Shown in pieces: positions 18,672 through 26,922 of a stretch of DNA of 64,000 bases (within the stretch, counting starts at the first letter, position 1; each line of letters opens with the position of its first letter). The position numbers were made by a program, and so were the translations under genes. Source of the stretch: an uncultured Pseudomonadota bacterium. GTDB taxonomy: Bacteria > Myxococcota_A > Bradymonadia > Bradymonadales > GCA-2716585. The notes beneath the pieces were generated by a model. That model had not been told where the DNA came from. It ran no database searches and saw only the letters and a program-made list of their open reading frames with translations. The DNA lies in assembly GCA_937123825.1 (NCBI GenBank), contig CAKZKQ010000235.1, forward strand, positions 35,779 through 99,778. The letters are read 5' to 3'.

Positions 18672-19148
18672 GTTCCTGCCCTCCGTGAGTGTTATGCGGC
18701 CATCGGTGCCACGGCCCCTCACTAGAGCACGGCCCATGCCAGCGCCCTGTACAGAACAGCCACATCCCTGTGACGCACTCACGACACACCACACCAGACC
18801 CACGCGCCGACACCGGCCAGCGCGCGCTTCGAGCGCCCACAAATCGCGAACATTATTCGCTAAATTTTTTGAAAAATAATCCTGGCAGGACACAAAAACG
18901 CCGCCAACGCCCTGATAAAGGGGATGGACACACTTTTTACCAGCATGACGGCGGCGTCGCACTACACCCCCGGATTGAACACCTGGGGAAGGTGTCCAAA
19001 GGGAAACAGACATACGCAACCCCAAAAATCAAAGGGATTCAGGGAGCGTTGTGATGAGCAGGGGGAAGGGTTTGAGAGAAGGCGGCAGAACGACAAGCGA
19101 CCCAAACGGGGGATGTTGGGCCGCAAAGTCTCTAAGACATGACCGGCC
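18672..19148. other. Intergenic region, no gene seen
   Basis: About 480 bases with AT-rich patches. A weak hairpin GCGAA-n5-TTCGC (18846-18860) followed by a T tract (18865-18870) looks like a small plus-strand terminator, but no plus-strand gene ends within 1 kb upstream. On the minus strand this is the leader of the small lipoprotein gene. Confidence 0.35.
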
Positions 19149-19631
19149 TTAGAGCGCAGCTTTGATGTCCTTGCCGATGGCTTTGGGGGTATCGCGCGAG
19201 GAGTAGCGCTTGAGGATGGTCCCGTCTCGGCCCACCAGGAACTTGGTGAAGTTCCACTTGATGGCCTCGGTGCCCAGCAGACCAGGGGCGGCCGACTTGA
19301 GCTGTTTGAAGAGGGGGTGGGCGTCGGCACCGTTGACCTTGATCTTGCTGTGCATGGCAAAGGAGACGCCGTAGTTGAGTTGGCAGAAGCTGGCGATCTC
19401 GTCGTCGCTCCCTGGGTCCTGCTTGCCAAACTGGTTGCAGGGAAAGCCCAGCACCGCCAGTCCCTGGCCTTCAAACTCTTTGTGCAAAGACTCCAGACCT
19501 TTGAACTGAGGTGTGAACCCGCACTTGCTGGCCGTGTTGACGATCAAGAGCACCTGCCCTTCGTATTCGGACAGGTCTTTGGACTGACCAGTGATGCTGG
19601 TCACCTGGGTGGAGTAGTCGAGCTTGCTCAT
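19149..19631 (-). CDS. Glutathione peroxidase family thiol peroxidase
   Basis: 160 residues, the usual length for bacterial GPx. The peroxidatic residue is Cys in NTASKCGFT (an ordinary TGC, not a selenocysteine TGA). Conserved LGFPCNQFG and WNFTKFLV supply the Gln and Trp/Asn of the active site, and the second cysteine FPCNQF is in family position. Enzymes of this type usually use thioredoxin rather than glutathione and reduce lipid or hydrogen peroxides in the cytoplasm. Monocistronic as far as can be seen. Confidence 0.9.
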   Translation of the reverse strand: MSKLDYSTQVTSITGQSKDLSEYEGQVLLIVNTASKCGFTPQFKGLESLHKEFEGQGLAVLGFPCNQFGKQDPGSDDEIASFCQLNYGVSFAMHSKIKVNGADAHPLFKQLKSAAPGLLGTEAIKWNFTKFLVGRDGTILKRYSSRDTPKAIGKDIKAAL

Positions 19632-19889
19632 GTCTTGCGCGTCTCCTTATCTATTTTAAACAAAGCGTGGGTCGAGTCTTTGCAGGCCGCTGCCCCAACA
19701 CCGCACTCTGGGTGTGTTTGGGGGGTCAGATGTCACAGCCCGCACCACAACAGATGCAGGGCCCGCCTTGCAAGTCACATCGCCTTGGAAAATGGGCACC
19801 GGTGCGTAAAGTCCAACCGACAAAGACACAAAGCTCCAGGGACTGGTGGATGAACACAAGGACCAGGAGAGATGAAGGAGGGACTCAAG

Positions 19890-20322
19890 ATGGACAAGAA
19901 GATCGCGGTGGTGACCGGTGACAACAGAGGCCTGGGGTTTGAAGCGTGCAGAGAACACCAACACTCTGAGCGCCATGCGCACCATGCACCGCGCCGTAAC
20001 ATTGATGGAGCGGGGCAATTACGGCCGCATCGTCAATGTTTCCTCAGGCATGGGTGCGTTGAATGAGATGGGATCGGGTTGGCCCGCCTACAGAGTCTCC
20101 AAAACGGCCCTCAACGCGCTGACACGCATCGCAGATCAAGAGTCTTCGCCCGCCATCAAGGTCAACGCCGTCTGTCCAGGCTGGGTTCGCACCGACATGG
20201 GGGGCCCTTCGGCGACCCGAAGCGTTCAAAAAGGCGTCGAAGGCATTATCTGGGCTGCCACTTTGGACGACGACGGCCCTTCTGGAGGATTTTTCAGGGA
20301 CGGCATGCCGATCGAATGGTGA
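19890..20322 (+). pseudogene. Short-chain dehydrogenase/reductase with internal deletion and frameshift
   Basis: The N-terminal remnant (19890-about 19955) starts with a good ribosome binding site (GAAGGAGGG) and reads MDKKIAVVTGDNRGLGFEACRE, cut here to MDKKIAVVTGDNRGLG: the cofactor-binding TGxxxGxG of an SDR. A shift of frame then follows immediately. The downstream frame reads NTLSAMRTM, GRIVNVSSGMG, the catalytic Y-x3-K as YRVSKTALNALTR, and PGWVRTDMGG, the C-terminal half of a carbonyl-reductase-type SDR. Roughly 80-90 residues that normally lie between these parts, including the NNAG motif, are missing. The gene is therefore broken by an internal deletion of about 250 bases that also changed frame. 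Confidence 0.85.
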
Positions 20323-20429
20323 TTGGGTCTTCAAACACGACGCCGTGGGACACAATTCACCACCAGCCTAGCCCCCTATTGCCCTTTACCCGCCCCAAAG
20401 AGCCTCTTTGAGCCGTCCAAGGACATCAT

Positions 20430-22736
20430 TCAAGCTCGCCGCCTTCGCCGAGTGACCACGAATCCACACAACAAGGCCATCACAAGCAGCCCCCGACCGG
20501 TTCTGGCAGGCGAAGAGCCCTTTGGAATGTGATGGCAGCCGAGTTGAAGCTCCACGGGAGGCAGCTCACAGGCGGGACGCGCGCTGAAAATGGGCTGTGG
20601 GGACTCATTGCGCTCAAAATCCTGCACATTGACAGTCTCTATCCGGCTTCCGGCGAGCCCTTGACGGGTTTGAACAAGGACAAGGGCCTGCATCGGGCCG
20701 CCGCCGCGCAGCGTCCGGGGGAAGGAAAAGCCCTCCACCTCCATCGCAGAGCCCAGAATGGCCGGGTAGGCCCACACGTAGGGGCCTCCAAACTTCTCTT
20801 GAAGCGGGCCGCGCTCCAACCACAGCGTCGCCGACCACACATTGGCGTCCGAAGGCACGCGCGCACGCAGCGGTGAGGTGAAGGAGAAGTCTCCAGCGGG
20901 CTCAAGGGTCGGTCTGGCGTCGATGCTGTGGTCAATGATGACCGACATGGCCTTGGTTTGTGTCCTCCCCCATCCATCAGTGACCCGAACTTCCAGGTCC
21001 ATGGGCCCCGAGGTGTAGCGCGAGGCGTCAAAGAAGACCACATGCTCGTGGATTTGCGCAGGCCAGTCCTCTACAGGGGGGTGATGGGGCACCGTAAAGC
21101 GCCCATTGACCACAAGCTCCACCGATTGGGGGGTAAAACCCACGGCGCCGCCGAGCCTGAAGGCCACAGGCACCGCCCCAGTGACCACAGCGCCCTCCTG
21201 GACAGGCCCGATCCACTCCAAAGTGCCCAGCGGCGGCGGAATCACGGTCCGCCGAGCCACAGGGAGCCTGGCCCTTTGCCCCGCAGAGTTCTCCAGCGTC
21301 ACCGACACCTCCACACCACGGGACAGATCGCCAGGCACCAAGCGCATCAACCCCTCGGTGGGGCTGATCATCTTGGCCGGGCGATCATTGATGTCGATGC
21401 TGTGAAGGAGATAACCCTCTGGGATGCGTCCCACATCGGCCCGGATCACCAAACCAGCCCTCAAAGGCTCCTCAGCATCAAACCACCGAGACGTCTGAGG
21501 CTCACTGTGCCCATACAGCTCCGCAGACAACCACGGCCACTGCCCCACCGGCTCCTTGGAGACAGGGTACGCGATGGGGTCATTGCCCACGGTCACCTCA
21601 GAACATACCGTGGTGGATTGCTCAAACGAATCCTGGAGGGTGACACAGAGCGGATAGGCACCATCCGAGATGGCAGGCAGATGCCAGAAGCTCGACGCCC
21701 TGTAGGGACCTCTGTAGATGCTCTGGTCTCCTATCGTCACCTCCATCCAGGCCAGCGCCGAGTGCTCAAAGGTCGCCAACTCCAACGCCACATGCTGGGT
21801 CAAGACCTGACCCGAAGCCGGTTTGACAATGGCGGCCCGGGGCGGCTGGTACTCGTGACCACAAAGGCGCGCTCCAATGACGGCCTCGATTTCTGCGGCG
21901 CAGACCGCGCAGAACTCATCGTGGGACGCGTTCATCTTGCACCGAGGCGCAGGGTGGTAGACGCACTGTGAGAAGCGCGCACCGCCTTCGAGCGCTTCAA
22001 CATGCTCGGGCAGAATGTGGCGCCACTTGTCCCCCTCAGGTTCAAGGGTGACGTTGGCGTCGCGCACCAGGTTCCACTCCCCTTCGATGTGTGCAGGAAC
22101 ACCGCATTGATTCACCTCGGTGTACTCATCGCCCAGATTAAAGAGGGCGTGCCCCAACTCATGGACATATGTCCCATCGTCTTCTCCGACATCACTGTCA
22201 GACAACACCACCGTCGATGGACCGTTGGGCGCCGTGTAAGCATTGGCTCGCCATGGCGACCCCTTCACAACCGCCACAATCACATCGGCGTCGGGCGCGA
22301 GCGTCGCCAATTTCCGCGCATGTTCATCGCGGATGCCAATGAAAGACGATGAAGGGTTGATGGCGTCATACTTTTTATACCCACCCAGGACCGTATCGTC
22401 CCGATCATCGTTGGTGGTGTTGGATGTGGGCGACGCCACGGGGATGATGTGGTGGTTGAAGAGGTCCGGGTGGCGCCGCGTGAAGTACACCGTGGTCCTC
22501 TTGAGGGATTTGATGAGCACTTCGACGTCCCGATGGAACTGCGGCAGCTCCTCTTCGGTATAACCATCGGGGATGTAGACCAGATCGTAGGCCAGGTTCA
22601 GGTCCTTTTGGAGGATGCGGCTGGAGACATTGTGCGTTTTGCAAAGCTCGGGGGCCTGCTCACACGTCGGCACGGGCTCTTCACAGCCCCAAACCGCCGA
22701 CAACACCAGGCTCAGCATGATCAGACGCGCTTCCAT
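20430..22736 (-). CDS. M64-family (IgA-peptidase-like) zinc metalloprotease, surface-anchored
   Basis: 768 residues. The signal peptide ends in lipobox-like SAVWGC. The catalytic domain (about residues 40-290) carries the zinc motif HELGHALFNLGDEY, diagnostic of peptidase family M64, in a YIPDGYTEEE context typical of that family. About 400 residues of Ig/cadherin-like beta repeats follow. The C-terminus has a single Cys-containing segment (LGCHHIP), one hydrophobic helix and an Arg cluster TRRRRRA, the plan of MYXO-CTERM-like sorting tails. Having both a lipobox and a sorting tail is unusual. The next gene (22746-23903) is 9 nt upstream on the same strand and encodes a probable outer-membrane protein. 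Confidence 0.78.
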   Translation of the reverse strand: MEARLIMLSLVLSAVWGCEEPVPTCEQAPELCKTHNVSSRILQKDLNLAYDLVYIPDGYTEEELPQFHRDVEVLIKSLKRTTVYFTRRHPDLFNHHIIPVASPTSNTTNDDRDDTVLGGYKKYDAINPSSSFIGIRDEHARKLATLAPDADVIVAVVKGSPWRANAYTAPNGPSTVVLSDSDVGEDDGTYVHELGHALFNLGDEYTEVNQCGVPAHIEGEWNLVRDANVTLEPEGDKWRHILPEHVEALEGGARFSQCVYHPAPRCKMNASHDEFCAVCAAEIEAVIGARLCGHEYQPPRAAIVKPASGQVLTQHVALELATFEHSALAWMEVTIGDQSIYRGPYRASSFWHLPAISDGAYPLCVTLQDSFEQSTTVCSEVTVGNDPIAYPVSKEPVGQWPWLSAELYGHSEPQTSRWFDAEEPLRAGLVIRADVGRIPEGYLLHSIDINDRPAKMISPTEGLMRLVPGDLSRGVEVSVTLENSAGQRARLPVARRTVIPPPLGTLEWIGPVQEGAVVTGAVPVAFRLGGAVGFTPQSVELVVNGRFTVPHHPPVEDWPAQIHEHVVFFDASRYTSGPMDLEVRVTDGWGRTQTKAMSVIIDHSIDARPTLEPAGDFSFTSPLRARVPSDANVWSATLWLERGPLQEKFGGPYVWAYPAILGSAMEVEGFSFPRTLRGGGPMQALVLVQTRQGLAGSRIETVNVQDFERNESPQPIFSARPACELPPVELQLGCHHIPKGSSPARTGRGLLVMALLCGFVVTRRRRRA

Positions 22737-22745
22737 GGGCTGCTC

Positions 22746-23903
22746 CTAGAGGAAACCAAACCACGAAGCCCCAATATGGATGCCCGTGGCTCGGCTGAAG
22801 TGGGGATTGGACGCCGCCAGACCCAGGTCTGTGGTGATGCGAATGAAAAATGGGGCGGGACTGCGGGGCTGGGCGAGTACGAAAGGCGCCTCGGGCACCT
22901 CACGGCGCCCAAAATAGAGCGCTGCGTAGGCATAATCCCCCTCCGCAGTCACCTTGAAGGCGCCGTGGGTATCCTCTCGCAACCCATAACCCACCCTGGG
23001 AGTCAGCACCCAGGACCCCGCATCAATGTGATGTTCGCCGTAAGCCCCAATTGACCACCCCCAGGTGTTCCCTCCGGGCAAGGCAGGCACCTCTTCGTGA
23101 CCAAAATAGAGTCGTCCATCGACCCCCAACCCCCAGGACCCCAGCAAAAAGCCCTCGCTGGCGCCAAACCCCATGGTCGTCGAGGCATGTCCCTGGCCAT
23201 AAAAGGTCATCCCAGCCTCGATCGAGAGCCCCGCAGACAAGAAAGAGGACGTTTTCTCCAGCCTTGGCCCGTCCACATCGCCAGGATCCACCAGCGCGGT
23301 CCTGACTGTCTCTCCAAGCAGGCTGGCGCACGCCTCCTGCTCCCCTTGAATCCCCGTTTCCCACACCAACGTCACTGTGGCGGGCACCGCAAAGGTTGCG
23401 TTGTCTCCATTGGACTCGTAGAGAAACGCCACGGGCTCAAAGTTCACGGTCACAAACTGCGCCACGCGTGGTTCGAGCGTCAAAGTCTTCAGGGGGCGGC
23501 CTGCAAACACCTTTCGATCCCGCATCGGAGTCAACGACTTCCCGCGGGCCCGTTGAGGGGTGTTGATCTCCAGCGCCTCCATCGACAGACCACCGGCGTC
23601 ACTGGCCAGCACCAGATCCCTGGCCTCGACCTCCAGCGGCGCGTCCCCTTGATGGACCAACTCCACCACAACGCTCAGTTCCCATGTCCCCGGTTTGTGG
23701 GTCCTGGCGCGCACAGCGCGGAGCGAATCAACCTTGATGGTGGCGTGGGCCGAGTGCGCCTCGATGGGAGGCGTCAAGCGCGCGCTCTCCATCGTCACGC
23801 ACCCCACAGCGCCCAAACATGCCAACAACAACCACCCCCATGCGACAGACGCACCTGTGCGCCGTTGCTTTGGGGGGCTGCCCAGAGCAAGAAAAGGTAA
23901 CAA
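22746..23903 (-). CDS. Outer-membrane lipoprotein with beta-barrel-like C-terminus, partner of M64 protease gene
   Basis: 385 residues, family not recognised. A hydrophobic N-terminus ends in lipobox LGAVGC. The first half (about 40-220) is a beta-rich soluble domain. The second half alternates as in outer-membrane strands (AGMTFYGQGHASTTMGFGASEG, split here at GQGH) and ends in IGASWFGFL, an aromatic barrel terminus. No in-frame ATG exists before the signal peptide. TTG 23903 has AAGGTGAG six bases upstream and is the best start. Its stop is 9 nt before the protease start, so both should be translated from one transcript. Confidence 0.6.
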   Translation of the reverse strand: MLPFLALGSPPKQRRTGASVAWGWLLLACLGAVGCVTMESARLTPPIEAHSAHATIKVDSLRAVRARTHKPGTWELSVVVELVHQGDAPLEVEARDLVLASDAGGLSMEALEINTPQRARGKSLTPMRDRKVFAGRPLKTLTLEPRVAQFVTVNFEPVAFLYESNGDNATFAVPATVTLVWETGIQGEQEACASLLGETVRTALVDPGDVDGPRLEKTSSFLSAGLSIEAGMTFYGQGHASTTMGFGASEGFLLGSWGLGVDGRLYFGHEEVPALPGGNTWGWSIGAYGEHHIDAGSWVLTPRVGYGLREDTHGAFKVTAEGDYAYAALYFGRREVPEAPFVLAQPRSPAPFFIRITTDLGLAASNPHFSRATGIHIGASWFGFL

Positions 23904-24087
23904 AGTTATCTCACCTTGTTTGCAAAGTTTGTCTTTGTGCCCCGTTGGCGCTCAAAGGCGAGCACTTTGTGAAGTGGGGCAACCCAAAGGTCGGAAGGAT
24001 CTTGTCTGCTCGGTGTCGGTGGCTTTGGACGTGTGCTTCAGGAGGATATTCAAAAAAGAATGACTTTTTTTTCGAGTCCCTTGATTC

Positions 24088-24102
24088 GGCCTTTCAAAGG
24101 CC
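24088..24102. promoter_or_regulatory. Palindrome GGCCTTT-C-AAAGGCC upstream of caspase gene
   Basis: Perfect 7-bp inverted repeat around one base, 66 bases before the start at 24168. It could be an operator or a leader hairpin. Statistical support is modest. Confidence 0.35.
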
Positions 24103-24167
24103 TAAAACAACACCACGTTCAAGCCCGCAAAATAGAAAAGCACATCAACGCGCACGGGGAAGGGAAG

Positions 24168-25502
24168 ATGGCAACAAGTCGATGGATGGGATTGTGGTGT
24201 GTTGCGGTGGTCGCAGGATTGATGGGGCTGGCGAGCCCGGCCTGGGCGCAGGCAGACGATGAGCGCGGGCTCAGAGCGGCCGAGAAGATCACGTTGGAGG
24301 CCAAGACAGAGAAGCGTCTGGCGTTGGTGATCGGCAACAGCGACTATAAAAACTCCCCGCTGAAGAACCCGGTCAACGACGCCAGAGCGATGGGAAAGGC
24401 GCTTTCGGGCATGGGCGGCTTTGAGGTCAAGGTCCACGAGAACCTGGACCAGAAGGGGATGAAGCGCGCCATTCGAGACTTTGGCAAGGCCCTTAAAGAC
24501 AGCGGCGGTGTGGGGCTCTTCTATTTTGCGGGTCACGGGATGCAGGTTGGGGGGCGCAATTATTTGATCCCCATCGGCGCGCAAGTCGACGGCGAGGCAG
24601 ACGTCGAGATTGAGGGTGTGGACGTGGCCACGGTCCTGGCCAAGATGGAGATCGCCGCCAATCGGCTCAACATCGTGATCCTGGACGCGTGCCGCAACAA
24701 CCCCTTTGCGCGCTCCTTCCGTTCGGTCAACCAGGGTCTGGCGTTCATGGACGCCCCCAGCGGGACACTCATCTCCTACGCCACCGCGCCGGGCAAGGTC
24801 GCCCTGGATGGTCAGGGTGACAATGGGCTCTTTACGGCGGCGCTGCTCGATGAACTGAAGGTGCCTGGGCGACAGATTGAAGACGTCTTTAAGGCCACCC
24901 GCGTTGCGGTGCGAGATCACAGCGAAGGACAACAGGTGCCCTGGGAGTCTTCGTCACTGGTGGGGGACTTTTACTTCCATCCGATGGACGCTGGTGCGGG
25001 CGGCGATGCCGAGCAGTGTCCTGCAGGGACCCGCAAAATCGAAGGAGAGTGCGTCGCCATCCGCCTGGAGTGTCCCGAGGGTACCCAATTTGTCGCTGGC
25101 CAGGGTTGCAAGCCATTGGACATGGCAGACAAAGGCGACAAGGCTCCTGCCAACGCAGCACAAAACGCCGTCCAGGGTCAGGTGGTCAGCGCAGACCAGG
25201 TCCGCGCACGTCTTAAAGGTGCGGGGTGGGTCATCGCGGGCGAAACGAGCCTCTCTCAACTGCCCAACGCGCGCAGCCACAGCTTCACCGTGCACGCCAA
25301 GGGGGATCCTTCGCGCATGGCGGCCGTGGTGGTCTTGGATTTTGACCGCGAGAACATCGCGCGCACCTACGCAGGCAGCTTTGGCATGTCCCAAACCAAC
25401 ATGGCGTACCAGAGTGGCAAGAAGGTCATCGCCGTTCAGTCCACAGACCAGGTCCTTTCGGCGGAATTGATCGGGTTGCTCAGGGGCGCTGCAGGCAAAT
25501 AG
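24168..25502 (+). CDS. Exported caspase-like (C14) peptidase
   Basis: 444 residues with a cleavable signal peptide (to about SPAWAQA). The caspase p20 domain begins RLALVIGNSDYKNSPLKNPVNDA (shown here only as VIGNSDY), with catalytic His123 in YFAGHGMQ and Cys175 in LDACRNNPF. These match bacterial metacaspase/EACC1-type enzymes. A Cys-rich linker (CPAGTRKIEGEC and CPEGTQ repeats, about 285-320) leads to a separate C-terminal domain of about 120 residues (GWVIAGETSLSQLP) that I do not recognise. Bacterial proteins of this type are often periplasmic with unknown substrates. ATG 24168 has GGGAAGGGAAG upstream. A second, unrelated-architecture caspase lies at 57947-59233. Confidence 0.87.
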   Translation: MATSRWMGLWCVAVVAGLMGLASPAWAQADDERGLRAAEKITLEAKTEKRLALVIGNSDYKNSPLKNPVNDARAMGKALSGMGGFEVKVHENLDQKGMKRAIRDFGKALKDSGGVGLFYFAGHGMQVGGRNYLIPIGAQVDGEADVEIEGVDVATVLAKMEIAANRLNIVILDACRNNPFARSFRSVNQGLAFMDAPSGTLISYATAPGKVALDGQGDNGLFTAALLDELKVPGRQIEDVFKATRVAVRDHSEGQQVPWESSSLVGDFYFHPMDAGAGGDAEQCPAGTRKIEGECVAIRLECPEGTQFVAGQGCKPLDMADKGDKAPANAAQNAVQGQVVSADQVRARLKGAGWVIAGETSLSQLPNARSHSFTVHAKGDPSRMAAVVVLDFDRENIARTYAGSFGMSQTNMAYQSGKKVIAVQSTDQVLSAELIGLLRGAAGK

Positions 25503-25555
25503 CGGGCGTCGGTCGCGGTGGGAGGCGATGTGGACGCCACAACTGGCCCAAAGGC

Positions 25556-26032
25556 CTACTGGGTCAGGTCTTCAAAGCCTTCTTCGACCCCTTCGAGGAC
25601 CACCGCGCGATAGCTGAGCTGGTTTGGGGCCACAAACTCTCGATCCATCAGCCTCGCGCGCAGCTCAAAGACATCATCTCGGGGCTCGACAGGCACATCC
25701 ATGGATGTTTGGCCGGTGGGTGGATCAAAGGTAAAGACGCGTTCCCAGCGTCCGGCCACAAAAATCTCCATTTCGGGGCACTGACAGCGGGCAGGGTTGT
25801 GGCGCGCGGTGTAGCTGCGGATGTTGTTGAGCGCATTGTCGCGCTGAGCGTCGGTGCCAGCGCTCAATCCTTCGCGCAGATCGCGCTGTGCGCGAGAGAT
25901 CGCCTCGGGCATGGTCGCCACCGACGCCTTGCCACCGTCCGAAGACGTCCCACAAGCCCCCAACCCCAGCGTTGTCACCATCAAAAGCGCCCCGCACCAC
26001 CCCAGGCCGCCCTTCAAATGCCTCTTTCCCAC
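25556..26032 (-). CDS. Small lipoprotein, function unknown
   Basis: 158 residues with signal peptide and lipobox LGLGAC. The mature part contains a helical segment (AISRAQRDLREGL) and a beta-rich C-terminus (EMEIFVAGRWERVFTF, DVFELRARL). No family recognised. Two GTG starts are possible: 26032 has GGGAGAG upstream and is preferred, while 26059 overlaps the end of the upstream methyltransferase gene without a clear ribosome binding site. The gene directly follows the methyltransferase, so it is probably in its operon. Confidence 0.5.
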   Translation of the reverse strand: MGKRHLKGGLGWCGALLMVTTLGLGACGTSSDGGKASVATMPEAISRAQRDLREGLSAGTDAQRDNALNNIRSYTARHNPARCQCPEMEIFVAGRWERVFTFDPPTGQTSMDVPVEPRDDVFELRARLMDREFVAPNQLSYRAVVLEGVEEGFEDLTQ

Positions 26033-26060
26033 CGTCGCTCTCCCTTTGCGCGTCCGCACA

Positions 26061-26795
26061 TCACGCCTGATGGGCCAACATGGCCTCGATTTCGGCGTTA
26101 TAAACCCCCACGGCGTCGTAGATGACGGTGGGAGGCTCCATGATCAACTCTCTTCGGCCCCCGAGCTTGAGGTCCAGCACCACAAAGCGGGCTGGTTGAT
26201 GGGCAAAAGAGTGGATGGGCCGCAGCCTGTGCACCTTAAACCCGCGTTTGTTGGCCGCCAGCACCGCCCGCACCATTGATTCGGCCGGATAGATCATTCT
26301 GAGCACCCCCTGACGTGCAAGCAAGCGCCTGCAACCGGTCAAAAGCTCCTCCAGGGCGCCAAAAACTTCATGGCGAGACGCCGCACGGCTCTCCTGGGGG
26401 CTCAACTGGCCCTGGTGGGCGGGGAAATAGGGCGGGTTCATGAGGATCAACCCGGCGCGCAGATCCCCCAGGGACTCGGGCAACGGCTGACGCACGTCTT
26501 GATGGATGATTTTTACGCGGTCGGTCAGGTTGTTGCGCTCTACATTGCCACGGGCGAGCCCAGCCATGACCTCCTGGACCTCCAGGCCAATGATCTGGGC
26601 CAAGTTAAAGCGTCTGGCGGCGATGAGGGCCATGACCGCAGTGCCACAACCCACGTCTATGATGACCTCGGGGGTGCGCTCCACGGGGAACGACGCCAAC
26701 ATCACCGAGTCGATCCCAAAGCGATGTCCTTTGGTGGGCTGTTCAATGGACAACGCCCCTCCAAAAAGCGCGTCCACGGTCGTCTCCAGACTCAT
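26061..26795 (-). CDS. TrmN6/YfiC-like N6-adenine methyltransferase
   Basis: 244 residues. SAM-binding motif DVGCGTAVMALIAA, acidic motif LEVQ, and the amino-group methyltransferase signature NPPYFP are present, together with the N-terminal TKGHRFGIDSVMLASF that marks the tRNA1(Val) A37 methyltransferase (TrmN6/YfiC) group. The substrate is likely tRNA adenine, but RNA versus protein specificity is not decidable by eye. The ATG at 26795 has GGGGAGGAG four to five bases upstream. Confidence 0.8.
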   Translation of the reverse strand: MSLETTVDALFGGALSIEQPTKGHRFGIDSVMLASFPVERTPEVIIDVGCGTAVMALIAARRFNLAQIIGLEVQEVMAGLARGNVERNNLTDRVKIIHQDVRQPLPESLGDLRAGLILMNPPYFPAHQGQLSPQESRAASRHEVFGALEELLTGCRRLLARQGVLRMIYPAESMVRAVLAANKRGFKVHRLRPIHSFAHQPARFVVLDLKLGGRRELIMEPPTVIYDAVGVYNAEIEAMLAHQA

Positions 26796-26922
26796 TGCTC
26801 CTCCCCTTGGCTTGACCCGGCTTAAGACGGTCGGAACAATACCAGAGAGCGAAGCGCGTTCAAGCTGGAGACGCGCACCAAAGACCCCACACTGTGCCCA
26901 GGGCTGCTCTTAAGAGGGACCC

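Noticed and set aside
18846..18870. Intrinsic terminator
   Set aside because: Only a 5-bp stem, and no plus-strand gene ends nearby, so it is mentioned only in the gap entry.
19149..19631. Selenocysteine glutathione peroxidase
   Set aside because: The active-site codon reads as Cys. No in-frame TGA is present at the catalytic position.
24168..25502. Caspase as part of an antiviral defence island
   Set aside because: Signal peptide places it outside the cytoplasm, and no effector, gasdermin, CRISPR or nuclease neighbours are seen.
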